The notes beneath the pieces are model-generated. The model did not search any database, was not told where the DNA came from, and worked only from the letters and a program-made list of their open reading frames with translations. 64,000 bases of DNA from Gynuella sunshinyii YC6258 (GTDB lineage: Bacteria; Pseudomonadota; Gammaproteobacteria; Pseudomonadales; Natronospirillaceae). Position numbers and translations under genes: made by a program. Where the stretch lies: NCBI RefSeq assembly GCF_000940805.1, contig NZ_CP007142.1, forward strand, positions 6,300,593 through 6,364,592, given 5' to 3'. Shown here piece after piece: positions 42,698-51,511 of the stretch (position 1 is its first letter; every line of letters begins with the position of its first letter).

Positions 42698-43984
42698 CTA
42701 CTCACTCTGTAATGCAGCCAGCGGCATGACACCGGCCGCCTTGCTGGCTGGAAACCATGCTGCCGCCATGCCCACCAGCGCCAATGCCAGAATCACCAGC
42801 GAAACGATAGGCCACGACAGCTCTGGCATGGGTTGACCCAGTTCATTGAACAGCATATTTCCGTCTAATGGCAGATGACGAATACCAGCAATGACCGTCA
42901 TGGTCAGCAATAATCCAAGACCTCCGCCAATGGCCATGGTCAACAGTGCCTGCACAAAATAATGTATCCGGATGGCAGTCGGCGTAGCCCCAACCGCCAT
43001 CCGCACGCCGATATCACGGGTGGAGCGCCGGACTGCGGCAAACATAACATTGGCGATACCGATACCGGCCACCGTTAACGTAATCAACCCGATAATTCCC
43101 AGAAACGCCTGCAGCCCAAGCAGAAAACGACGCATGGTCTTTTGCTCCAGCAGGATGTCCTTGATCTGTACAAACTGCGGGTCATCCACCGCTGCACCGT
43201 ATTTGCGGCCGATCACCTGCCGGGCAGTACTGGCCACGCGCTCACGACTGGCACCTGTGGCCGGCAGAATATCAACGGCTGATACCGGCTCACCGGGGTT
43301 AAACTGCTGCCAGGTGGCGAACGGCATAAATACCGAATAGTCCGCCGGGACACCCTGTTCCAACAGGGCGCTGCTTTTACTCAACACACCAATCACGGTG
43401 AAATCCTCTTCCCCTACTTTCACCTGCAAACCGACCGGATCGATTTCCAGTTTCGCGGCATCGACCCAACTCCAACGCCGGGTGGCATTAAACAGCCCGA
43501 CTGCTGCCGAGTAACCCAGAATGATGACCTTCCGTCGCTCAGCCTGATCCAGTGGATTAAACCAGCGACCACCGGGTAACACTTTAAGACCGGTGAGGCG
43601 TTGATAGCCGGGACTGACGGCAATGGGGGTCTGCCAGGCACGACGATCTTCGTATCTGACCCGCTTGTTCCAAACGGCAGTCACCTCGGCATGGTCCACA
43701 TCGGGCAACGCGCGTATCAATTCCACATCCTCGGGCTGAAGCTTGAGCCGGGTTCCCTCAATCACCGCACCGTGACTGTGCTGGGCATAGCCGCCGCTCA
43801 AATAAATCAGATTACCGTTACCACTGCTGGAAGTGCGAATGATGCCCTGCCGCAATCCCTCACCAATCGCCAGAACCGTGGCAATACTCAAAGCCGACCA
43901 TGCAACTGCCAGGATCGTCAGCAGCAGGCTCAGCTTTTCGGCAGCCATTTCCTGAAAAACCTGTTTCAACGGCAAAACCATCAT
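42698..43984 (-). CDS. FtsX/MacB-type ABC permease (first of two)
   Basis: 428 residues, four membrane segments: one near the N-terminus (LLLTILAVAWSALSIATVL), a large periplasmic domain, then three C-terminal segments (LLGLQAFLGIIGLITLTVAG, LLTMAIGGGLGLLLTMTVI, IVSLVILALALVGMAAAW). GIGIANVMFAAVRRSTRDIG is the conserved FtsX-type coupling region. It lacks a fused ATPase, the LolCE-like arrangement, and would pair with the other permease at 43988. Starts 3 bases after that gene's stop, with a GAGGG site. Confidence 0.9.
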   Translation of the reverse strand: MMVLPLKQVFQEMAAEKLSLLLTILAVAWSALSIATVLAIGEGLRQGIIRTSSSGNGNLIYLSGGYAQHSHGAVIEGTRLKLQPEDVELIRALPDVDHAEVTAVWNKRVRYEDRRAWQTPIAVSPGYQRLTGLKVLPGGRWFNPLDQAERRKVIILGYSAAVGLFNATRRWSWVDAAKLEIDPVGLQVKVGEEDFTVIGVLSKSSALLEQGVPADYSVFMPFATWQQFNPGEPVSAVDILPATGASRERVASTARQVIGRKYGAAVDDPQFVQIKDILLEQKTMRRFLLGLQAFLGIIGLITLTVAGIGIANVMFAAVRRSTRDIGVRMAVGATPTAIRIHYFVQALLTMAIGGGLGLLLTMTVIAGIRHLPLDGNMLFNELGQPMPELSWPIVSLVILALALVGMAAAWFPASKAAGVMPLAALQSE

Positions 43985-43987
43985 TAT

Positions 43988-45202
43988 TTATGCCCTCGCA
44001 CTCAGGGCCCGCACAGGCGTCATGGCCGCAGCTCTGCGGGCCGGAAAATAAACCGCCAGCAAAGCCAGCAGTGCAGTGATAAACAGTACTATCCAGACCG
44101 ATGCCGAGGTGATCAGCGGTTGTCCGAGCCAGTCCGGCAAACCAACCGCGTTTAGCAACGAGACAACGACAAAGGCCACCGCCACACCTGAGAGTGTGCC
44201 CAGCATGACCAGAATCATGCCCTCCAGCAGAAATTGACCGAGGATATTGCCGGATGTGGCACCGATGGCCAGGCGTACGCCGATTTCACGGGTACGCTCG
44301 GTAACCGACAAAAACATGATATTGGCGACTCCAAGGGATCCAACTGCCAGAGTCATGGCCCCACTGGCACCCAAAAACATCTGAATGCCCCGCAACAAGG
44401 TTTTGAAAAACCGGGCACCGCTGCTGAGATCCGGCAGGTTGATAGCTTCCTGGTCGGTCGGATCAAAATTCTTAACTCTGGCAAAAAAATCCAGTAATTG
44501 CTGTCGCAGCAGTGCAGCCGGGACTCCGTCCGCAGCTTTCACCACGACAGAATCCGGTGACTGATCCCAAAGATCCCGAAAGGCCGTTACCGGAATCAGC
44601 ACCTGGGATCCATTATTCCCGAATGACACTCCGCCTTCGCTCTTGCGTATTATCCCGACAACCGTGAAGGCAACGCTGTTAATCAACAACGGCTGGCCAA
44701 CTGATAGATTACCCGTCTGTGCCAGTTGCCAGCCAATCAATGCTACTCGCTGATGAAGCTGCTGATCTCTCTGGTTGAATGGCCGACTGCCACGATTCAG
44801 GCGAATCTGATTCAAATCCAGATAGTCGTTGTCGGCCCCGGTCACATACCCCTGTAATCGGCGACCGGCAGCATTACTCAACGAGACATCGGACTGATCA
44901 TAGACCACTGACAGGCTTGCCACGGCTGGATGCCGGCGCAGCGTCTGCCAGTCCACATCGGTAAAGCTGATGACCCGCCGTGCCGGCAGCCCTTGCCAGG
45001 GCTTGCTGGTCCAGCCCGGATAGGCCGTCTGGCTGTTATCGATCAGCAATTCGAACGAACGCGTGTTCACGCGATAAAAACCTTCTCCCAATGCCACCAG
45101 AATCAACACCGAAACAATACCCAGAATGATGGCGATCAACGCCAGCAGACTGCGTAATCGATGAGCATATAAAGTCACCAGGGTCTGATGGATCAGGTTC
45201 AT
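43988..45202 (-). CDS. FtsX/MacB-type ABC permease (second of two)
   Basis: 404 residues from the ATG at 45202, which overlaps the TolC gene's TGA (TGATG), so translation is coupled. Same layout as its neighbour: one N-terminal helix (LLALIAIILGIVSVLILVAL), a periplasmic MacB-type domain, three C-terminal helices with LGVANIMFLSVTERTREIG. The two permeases are clearly related and likely form a heterodimer with two copies of the ATPase at 41967. Confidence 0.9.
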   Translation of the reverse strand: MNLIHQTLVTLYAHRLRSLLALIAIILGIVSVLILVALGEGFYRVNTRSFELLIDNSQTAYPGWTSKPWQGLPARRVISFTDVDWQTLRRHPAVASLSVVYDQSDVSLSNAAGRRLQGYVTGADNDYLDLNQIRLNRGSRPFNQRDQQLHQRVALIGWQLAQTGNLSVGQPLLINSVAFTVVGIIRKSEGGVSFGNNGSQVLIPVTAFRDLWDQSPDSVVVKAADGVPAALLRQQLLDFFARVKNFDPTDQEAINLPDLSSGARFFKTLLRGIQMFLGASGAMTLAVGSLGVANIMFLSVTERTREIGVRLAIGATSGNILGQFLLEGMILVMLGTLSGVAVAFVVVSLLNAVGLPDWLGQPLITSASVWIVLFITALLALLAVYFPARRAAAMTPVRALSARA

Positions 45203-46479
45203 CACGGCACAAACACCCGGGCAATATCAGCGATGCTTTCATCGTTGAGCATTCCGGCGGCTTTCATCAGCTCCACCCGTTGTTGCCAGTACTGGTATAA
45301 CCGTCCCTGCAACTCATGGCGACTGGCAAACAAAGCATTGTGCGCATCGATCAGCTCAGATGCCTCTACCAGACCAGCATCATACACGGCCTGTTTAAGC
45401 GCCAGCGCCCGCTGCCTCGACTCGACCTGCTGGTGGGCAATGCCGATTCGTTGCCACTGTAGTTGTAACTGCTGAAAACGGGTTTCAATATTTTGTTTCA
45501 GGGCAATTTCAACTTTGCGCACATCCTGCTCGGCGCTGGTGATTCTGAGTTCACTGCTGGCAACACCGATTCGGGTTTTGCCATTCAGGTCGATTGGAAC
45601 GGTCACACCAACACTGGCACTGAGTGTGCCGTCGTCGCCCTTATCACTACCACCATAGGACAGAGTGCCCGACACGGTTGGAAAATAACCGGCCTGCGCC
45701 ACGTTCCGCCCGGCATGGGCAGCCTGCAACTGCTGTTTTGCAGCGAGCAGATCAGGACTGTGATCCTGAGCCAGCTGCAACCATTCGGCGGTGCTGCTCA
45801 CTGGCAACCGGGGAGCCTCTGACATGTCGATCTGAATATGACTGACCTGATCCACCGGCCGATTGATCAGCACCGCCAAGGCCAGCTGCCGGTCGGCAAA
45901 CGCTGCCTGGGCAGACAATAGTCCAGCCTGCTCATCCACATGATTGGCGCGGACATCCTCAACCGTGGTGAGCTGAAGTTTGCCGGCCTTATAACGTTGT
46001 TCAGTGATGCCCAGTAGCTTCTCACCATCATCCAGCTTCTGTTGTGCCAGTAATACATCGTCGGAAGCACTGGCCAGATCAAGGTAGGCATTCAGCAACC
46101 GGCCGGCCAAATCGTTATAAGCCACCTGAATATTCAGCTGCTCAGTCAGCTGATTGGCCTGAGCCTGATTCAGCTGGGCCCATTGGCGACTATCCCAGAG
46201 CGTCTGATTGAGTGAAATGCTGTAGCTGTTACTGTGATTGCCCCGGTCATCCCACTGAGATCTGGCACCGGCTTCCAGTCCCGGCAACCAGGAGTGTCTG
46301 GCATCTTTAACCTCCAGCTCACTGATCCGGGCTTGAATACCGGCCTGTTTGAACGTGGGGTCATTAGCTTTAGCTGCCTCCCAGGCTTCGGGAAGAGCCA
46401 GTGCCTGCGCCAGACCGGACAGAGTGATCAGCAGAACGACAACAGCCATTCGCTGACTGGTGGCTATCCTAAGGGACAT
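45202..46479 (-). CDS. TolC-family outer-membrane efflux channel protein
   Basis: 425 residues from the ATG at 46479, overlapping the adaptor's stop by 11 bases; the longer frame lacks a signal peptide. Signal peptide MAVVVLLITLSGLAQALA (cleavage near ALA). Two repeated halves of long helices and strands typical of TolC: SYSISLNQTLWDSRQWAQLN, GITEQRYKAGKLQLTTVED, and LKQAVYDAGLVEASELIDAH. It forms the outer-membrane duct used by the ABC exporter and perhaps also by the RND pump, which has no channel gene of its own here. Confidence 0.9.
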   Translation of the reverse strand: MSLRIATSQRMAVVVLLITLSGLAQALALPEAWEAAKANDPTFKQAGIQARISELEVKDARHSWLPGLEAGARSQWDDRGNHSNSYSISLNQTLWDSRQWAQLNQAQANQLTEQLNIQVAYNDLAGRLLNAYLDLASASDDVLLAQQKLDDGEKLLGITEQRYKAGKLQLTTVEDVRANHVDEQAGLLSAQAAFADRQLALAVLINRPVDQVSHIQIDMSEAPRLPVSSTAEWLQLAQDHSPDLLAAKQQLQAAHAGRNVAQAGYFPTVSGTLSYGGSDKGDDGTLSASVGVTVPIDLNGKTRIGVASSELRITSAEQDVRKVEIALKQNIETRFQQLQLQWQRIGIAHQQVESRQRALALKQAVYDAGLVEASELIDAHNALFASRHELQGRLYQYWQQRVELMKAAGMLNDESIADIARVFVP

Positions 46480-47599
46480 CGATACCCCCCATTTGACTGT
46501 TATCCACCACGCTTTCGCCTTCGGCCAGACCCGAAACCACCTCAACCTGGATACCATCAGATAACCCAAGGGTGACATCACGGGGAGTGGAGGTTATTCC
46601 GTCTGCATTGGGGATCAGCACCTGCGGTTGATCACCCGAGAAAGACAATGCCCGTTCCGGAATCGTCACCACCTGGTCAGCTTTTTCCAGGATAATTCGG
46701 GCCGTCGCGGAAAAGCCGGAGCGCAGACTGATATCAGCTGGAAAGTGAATTTGATCGACTTCGACTTCAAAACCGTTATCAAATCGACTGTCGGTAGCTG
46801 TACCGTTGAGCTTGGCGGATTGAACGGCCACCTTGCTCAATACCCCGGTTACTATTTGCTCTGGAAAAGGTGCCAGTGTCAGGGTGACTGCCATACCTGG
46901 CTTCAAGCGGGCTGCATCATGTTCGCTGACGGTACCTTTAAAGATCATCGACTTCATATTGGCAATGGTCATCATTTCCGTTGCGGCCTGACTGGACGCC
47001 GTGGAGATGATCGGTTCACCAACATCGACCTTCAGATTCAGAATCGTGCCATCCACCGGGGCAACGATTGTCGACGTCAGACGAGAATCCCCCACCGATG
47101 CCTCACCACTTTTGATCAGATCAAGGTTCTGCTGCTTCTGCCGCACATCTGCCAGACGGGACTTAACGGTGCTGCGGGCATCAACATACTCACTGTAGTT
47201 GGGTGGGATAATTTTTTGGTCAACCAGACTCTGGAGATTTGCCAGAGTCTGGCGCGCCGACTCCAGACTGGCTTCGCTCTGCATTAATGCAGTGCTGGCA
47301 TCGGTCAACGCCTGAGGGGTCGGATTTGGAGTGATTTTGATCAGTTCGGTGCCAGCGGTCACCTGTTCACCTTCCTGATGATAAATCCGGCCAACGATTC
47401 CTTCGATCTGAGACTTGATCGCCACGGAATGCACCGGGACAATCTGCCCGACAGCCAGTGCCTGTTTCTCAATGGTTCCAATAGCCGCGTTTATGACCGG
47501 TAGACGGTGATCAATCTGCTGACCGCTCGTTATTTTCCAGTACCCCCCTGCCAATGCCGCAATCACGACTACTGAAGATATCAGCCAAGCTTTTTTCAT
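46469..47599 (-). CDS. MacA-like (HlyD-family) periplasmic adaptor
   Basis: 376 residues. N-terminal anchor (AWLISSVVVIAALAGGYW). Barrel-sandwich halves start with QALAVGQIVPVHSVAIKSQ and finish with VAPVDGTILNLKVDVGEP, around a long hairpin (SEASLESARQTLANLQSLVD). C-terminal domains follow with VTIPERALSFSGDQ. It is the first gene of the ABC export block and would link the permease pair to the TolC-like channel. No promoter is obvious in the 340 bases upstream. Confidence 0.9.
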   Translation of the reverse strand: MKKAWLISSVVVIAALAGGYWKITSGQQIDHRLPVINAAIGTIEKQALAVGQIVPVHSVAIKSQIEGIVGRIYHQEGEQVTAGTELIKITPNPTPQALTDASTALMQSEASLESARQTLANLQSLVDQKIIPPNYSEYVDARSTVKSRLADVRQKQQNLDLIKSGEASVGDSRLTSTIVAPVDGTILNLKVDVGEPIISTASSQAATEMMTIANMKSMIFKGTVSEHDAARLKPGMAVTLTLAPFPEQIVTGVLSKVAVQSAKLNGTATDSRFDNGFEVEVDQIHFPADISLRSGFSATARIILEKADQVVTIPERALSFSGDQPQVLIPNADGITSTPRDVTLGLSDGIQVEVVSGLAEGESVVDNSQMGGIDVP

Positions 47600-47939
47600 G
47601 TGTTTAAACCAGTCCTAGTAATTCGAACGACCTTGCTTCAAAGGGCACAAAGCCTAGCACATCAAATAAGCACGGATATGTCAGATATCGGTAATATCAT
47701 GGAGATATGGATAGCCCCATACACACCACCAATACGGTTGTCATATTTACCTGTGTAAGTGATCAAAAAACCGTCATCTTAGGAATTGCAAAACAATCCG
47801 TAAGGATGATACCCATCGAAGGATATTTTCGGGGGAAGGCATTTAAGATGTGCAAAGAATGGGTCAGCCATGACTTACGATGACTGACCGGAAGGTTGCG
47901 AATCCGAAACCGCAAGATTCCGGATTGCAGCTCGTGATT
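47600..47939. other. Spacer between export block and DUF4234 genes
   Basis: About 340 bases that should contain the promoter of the ABC export block, although I cannot point to one. A hairpin GCGAATCCG/CGGATTGC lies at 47899-47929, just past the stop of the DUF4234 gene, and could be its terminator; there is no T-run. Confidence 0.35.
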
Positions 47940-48416
47940 TTACTTTCTGTCGATGAACTGGTTGATCTTATATTGCATGTACAATGCCTGAAAGAAGAAC
48001 GTCAGAACACCATTGGCGCGAAAATCCGGTTGACCATGGCTACGGGCAATACTCACGATCGCTGCTCTAAAACCGAATATCCAGATCAGCATAAAAATGA
48101 AATATGCCACAACAGCAAACAGCTGTACCGCTACGGCAATCTCAGCAGGTAGCAAAAAAGCTCCGCCGTAGGACAACACCATAATGATGATATAAGCAAC
48201 CAACGTGATCCATATCACTGGGCTGGAAATGCCTTGATCAGAAATGCGGTTGAGGACTTTGGTCCGGGAGAACATCCAGTACATCGAGTAAATACCCAAT
48301 GTCACAATCGACAGAAAGAACACTCCCCAGGCACTGAAGCGTTCAAACGCCTGAAGATCTTCACCGGATGCTTGCATTTCGAGGTTAGAGGAGGGAGCTT
48401 TGTATACGTCAGTCAT
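47940..48416 (-). CDS. DUF4234 membrane protein (copy 1)
   Basis: 158 residues, four predicted membrane segments (FFLSIVTLGIYSMYWMF, VIWITLVAYIIIMVLSYG, VAVQLFAVVAYFIFMLIWI and a short last one). The start reads MTDVYKAPSSNLEM, then SIVTLGIYSMYWMFSRT, the DUF4234 pattern of TlG.Y..YW. The end FFFQALYMQYKINQFIDRK is nearly identical to the second copy. Function unknown; members are small inner-membrane proteins. It and the gene at 48822 are tandem duplicates with matching upstream DNA. Confidence 0.85.
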   Translation of the reverse strand: MTDVYKAPSSNLEMQASGEDLQAFERFSAWGVFFLSIVTLGIYSMYWMFSRTKVLNRISDQGISSPVIWITLVAYIIIMVLSYGGAFLLPAEIAVAVQLFAVVAYFIFMLIWIFGFRAAIVSIARSHGQPDFRANGVLTFFFQALYMQYKINQFIDRK

Positions 48417-48821
48417 ATATCAATCCTTTAAATTAAATCTCCGAAAAATCTTTTTTTCAGAAAAACATTAAAAAACACTACTTGAAGATGTTATATAAAG
48501 ACGCCTTTTTGCCGAATGGACAATCAGAAATCTCAATATTCGAACACCGAGGCCTTATATCATTAAACAACATTGTGCTCACTGACCACATGTGATTATC
48601 GCAATAACGATCACACCCGATAAAGCCGGAGGTGATTCTATAACAATAAAACCGTCACTGGCTACGGGGTTATATAGCAACCAACATTGACATGAAACAC
48701 CTGACAGCATTATCGAACACCGTCAGGCAATCATTCATAAACCTTGAAGTCAGTCCGGTGCGATGGTCCTGCAAGTCACTACCCACGGATGAAAAGGGTT
48801 CAATGGGTAACGTGATCAGAA
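48417..48821. repeat. Duplicated upstream region, copy 1
   Basis: About 320 of these bases match 49314-49779 in order: TCCTTTAAAT and AAATCTCC near the gene, GCCTTTTTGCCGA, AAGCCGGAGG, ATTCTATAACAA, TGGCTACGG and the hairpin near 48700-48727. The duplication therefore includes gene, leader and terminator. It probably carries the promoter of copy 1. Confidence 0.6.
48700..48727 (-). terminator. Hairpin downstream of second DUF4234 gene
   Basis: CCTGAC/GTCAGG, 6-base stem (the next pairs are lost by a change compared with the perfect version at 49746-49773). Lies about 95 bases past the stop at 48822. It is the duplicated, partly decayed copy of the hairpin after potI. Confidence 0.45.
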
Positions 48822-49313
48822 TTACCGGTCGTGATTTTCCTGTCTGTCAAAGAACTGGTTGATCTTGTATTGCAGATAAAGCATCTGGAAAAAATAAGTC
48901 AGAACACCATTGGCGTGAAAATCTGACTGCCCCTGGTTGCGGGCGATTCGGGTAATTTCAGCTCTTAAACCAAACAACCAGATCAGTGTGAAAACAATAT
49001 AAGAAGCAACAGCAAACAGCTTCATTGCTGCTGCGAACTGGTGCCCCACCAAATATTGACCGAGGATGGGCGACAAGAGATAGACCCCGCCTGAAACCAG
49101 CGCGATTCGAATCACTGAACTGGAAATACCCTGACTGGTGATAGAGTTCAGTATCTGGGTACGAGTGTACATCCAATAAATGGGGTAAACGCCCAATGTC
49201 ACGATGGTTAAAAAAACCATCCTCCAGACACTGACACGTTTGAAGGCGTTAAGATCTTCAATGAAGTCTGGGATGTTGACGCTGGATGAGGGGGTTTTGT
49301 ATATGTCAGTCAT
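48822..49313 (-). CDS. DUF4234 membrane protein (copy 2)
   Basis: 163 residues, tandem paralogue of the gene at 47940: MTDIYKTPSSSVNI, TIVTLGVYPIYWMYTRT, FFQMLYLQYKINQFFDRQ. Same four membrane segments. The proteins differ most in the middle loop (GGVYLLSPILGQYLVGH here). Recent-looking duplication, with diverging leaders and products. Role unknown. Confidence 0.85.
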   Translation of the reverse strand: MTDIYKTPSSSVNIPDFIEDLNAFKRVSVWRMVFLTIVTLGVYPIYWMYTRTQILNSITSQGISSSVIRIALVSGGVYLLSPILGQYLVGHQFAAAMKLFAVASYIVFTLIWLFGLRAEITRIARNQGQSDFHANGVLTYFFQMLYLQYKINQFFDRQENHDR

Positions 49314-49779
49314 AAATCAGTCCTTTAAATGAAATCTCCAAAAATCTGTTTCTCAGAAAAACACTCACAAGAAACATTGTATAGATGTGTTAAATATAGA
49401 TGCCTTTTTGCCGATCAGGCAACGAAAAACATCAACATCCAAACAGACTGGCCTGGTATGATTCAGCGAAATTGTGATGATGTTCACAATTGGTTATCGC
49501 AACAACAATCAACCTGAAAAGCCGGAGGCAATTCTATAACAACAAAACTGCCATTGGCTACGGCTACACAACAATTAAGCAACCTCTGAAAAACAACCAT
49601 GGTATTGGAAAACACCGTTCGCAAAACCGAAATTTACAGCAGTCAATGAGGATTTGAGAGGGTGCCACCTGCGGGCGAAGCTGACAACGTCCTGAGCGAA
49701 AACAGGAAATTTCGCAGAGCCCCCCCCTAACACTGATATGAAATACCTGACAGCATTATCAACCACTGTCAGGCCGTCA
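49314..49779. repeat. Duplicated upstream region, copy 2, with an inserted repeat
   Basis: Matches 48417-48740 over much of its length. About 150 extra bases (49590-49740) interrupt the match; they include a C-run and a 25-base segment at 49679-49703 that recurs, in reverse orientation, at 60216-60241. Otherwise no gene. Confidence 0.55.
49746..49773 (-). terminator. Terminator hairpin after potI
   Basis: Perfect arms CCTGACAG and CTGTCAGG around a 12-base loop, beginning 7 bases past the potI stop codon on the minus strand. No long T-run. Confidence 0.6.
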
Positions 49780-50613
49780 TTAATGCACACTCATTTCAGC
49801 GCGGCGGCGTTGATCGATCCTGCGGGTTACGTACCAGCTCACCAGGGCAGTCAATGAGACCAGACCGATAATAATGGTCGCTAATGCATTGATCTTGGGA
49901 GTCACGCCACGGCGGACGGATGAAAATACTTCAATGGGCAGTGTGGTGGCACCTGGACCGGTAACGAAACTGGCAATGACCACATCGTCCAGCGAGAGGG
50001 TAAAAGACAGCAGCCACGCCGACATAATTGCAGGAGCGATGATCGGCAGGGTAATCAATATAAACGCCCGGATCGGGGTGGCACCGAGATCAAGCGCAGC
50101 TTCTTCGAGACTGCGGTCCATTTCCCGCAAACGTGAACTGATGACGACCGTTGAATAGGCCAGGCAAAATGTACTATGGGCAATCCAGACAGTGACCAAA
50201 CCACGGTTCTGAGGCCAGCCAACGATCTGCCCCATGGCAACAAACAGCAACAACAACGATAAACCGATGATCACATCCGGCATCACCAGTGGCGCGGTAA
50301 TCATACCGGAAAACAATACCCGGCTGCGGAAACGGCGAATCCGAACCATCACCACGGAGGCGAACAAGGCCATAAACACGGCTGCTGTAGACGAATAAAA
50401 CGCTACCTCAAGTGAGCGCAGCACGGCACTCATCAACTGCCGGTCGCGAAACAACTCCCCATACCATTTGATGGACCACCCACTCCAGACAGTCACCAGC
50501 CGGGATTCGTTGAAGGAATACACCACCAGCACCACCATCGGCAGATACAAGAATGCAATGCCGATCCAGAACATGATATTTACAAAGGTAAAACGCCGCT
50601 CAACTGAACTCAT
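49780..50613 (-). CDS. potI: Polyamine ABC transporter permease PotI/SpuH
   Basis: 277 residues, six membrane segments. The cytoplasmic EAA loop reads EEAALDLGATPIRAFILITL, which docks on the ATPase. MPDVIIGLSLLLLFVAMG and SFTLSLDDVVIASFVTGPG are typical of PotC/PotI. It overlaps the preceding permease gene by 14 bases. It imports putrescine or spermidine with the proteins encoded upstream. Last gene of the operon, followed by a hairpin. Confidence 0.92.
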   Translation of the reverse strand: MSSVERRFTFVNIMFWIGIAFLYLPMVVLVVYSFNESRLVTVWSGWSIKWYGELFRDRQLMSAVLRSLEVAFYSSTAAVFMALFASVVMVRIRRFRSRVLFSGMITAPLVMPDVIIGLSLLLLFVAMGQIVGWPQNRGLVTVWIAHSTFCLAYSTVVISSRLREMDRSLEEAALDLGATPIRAFILITLPIIAPAIMSAWLLSFTLSLDDVVIASFVTGPGATTLPIEVFSSVRRGVTPKINALATIIIGLVSLTALVSWYVTRRIDQRRRAEMSVH

Positions 50614-51511
50614 CAGCGCTCTCCTTATTCTGATAACGATGAAACAGCGCTATCGGCGCCAACAAAATAAGCAACATGATAACCGCGAGTGCTGAAGCCA
50701 CTGGCCAGTCACGGTTATTGAAAAACTCCTGCCATAAAATTCGTCCGATCATCAGGCTGTCGGCTCCCCCCAATAACTCTGGAATGACAAACTCACCCAC
50801 CACTGGAATAAACACCAGCATCGATCCGGCCACTACACCGTTTTTTGACAATGGCAATGTGATACGCCAGAAACTGACCCAGGCTTTCGCCCCCAGATCG
50901 CTGGCCGCCTCCAGCAGAGTATGATCGTGCTTGACCAGGTTGGCATATAACGGCAGCACCATGAACGGCAGATAGGAGTACACGATGCCGATATACACGG
51001 CAAAGTTAGTGTTCATCATCTGCAGCGGTTCCTGGATGATGCCGGTCCACAGCAAAAAGTTATTGATCAGACCATTACTTTTCAGCAACCCCATCCACGC
51101 ATACACCCGGATCAGAAACGAAGTCCAGCTCGGCAACAATACCAGCAACAGCCAGGTTGCCTGAGTCCGCGCCGGGGCACGGGCAATGGCATAGGCCATC
51201 GGATAGCCCAGCAACAGACAGAAAATGGTCGAAAAAAATGCCATTTTGATGGAATTCCAGTATGCAATCAGATACAGCTGATCACTGCCCAGCCAGACGA
51301 AGTTACTGAAGCTGATATGAATACTGAGCGTGTCTTCAACCCATTCAAACATCGAGGTATAAGGTGGAATGGCAACATCCGCTTCGGAAAAAGCAATCTT
51401 CAGCACAAAGATAAAGGGCAGCATGAAGAAAACCAGTAGCCAGAAATACGGCACACCAATAATCCACCATCGCCCTCCCGGAAGTAGCCGGGAAATATCG
51501 AAACGCTTCAT
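50600..51511 (-). CDS. potH: Polyamine ABC transporter permease PotH/SpuG
   Basis: 303 residues from the ATG at 51511, which overlaps the ATPase gene's TGA (ATGA); the longer frame would run far into that gene. Six membrane segments; EAA loop LEAASDLGAKAWVSFWRITL. FVIPELLGGADSLMIGRILW is a PotB/PotH hallmark. Forms the channel with PotI. Confidence 0.92.
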   Translation of the reverse strand: MKRFDISRLLPGGRWWIIGVPYFWLLVFFMLPFIFVLKIAFSEADVAIPPYTSMFEWVEDTLSIHISFSNFVWLGSDQLYLIAYWNSIKMAFFSTIFCLLLGYPMAYAIARAPARTQATWLLLVLLPSWTSFLIRVYAWMGLLKSNGLINNFLLWTGIIQEPLQMMNTNFAVYIGIVYSYLPFMVLPLYANLVKHDHTLLEAASDLGAKAWVSFWRITLPLSKNGVVAGSMLVFIPVVGEFVIPELLGGADSLMIGRILWQEFFNNRDWPVASALAVIMLLILLAPIALFHRYQNKESADEFS

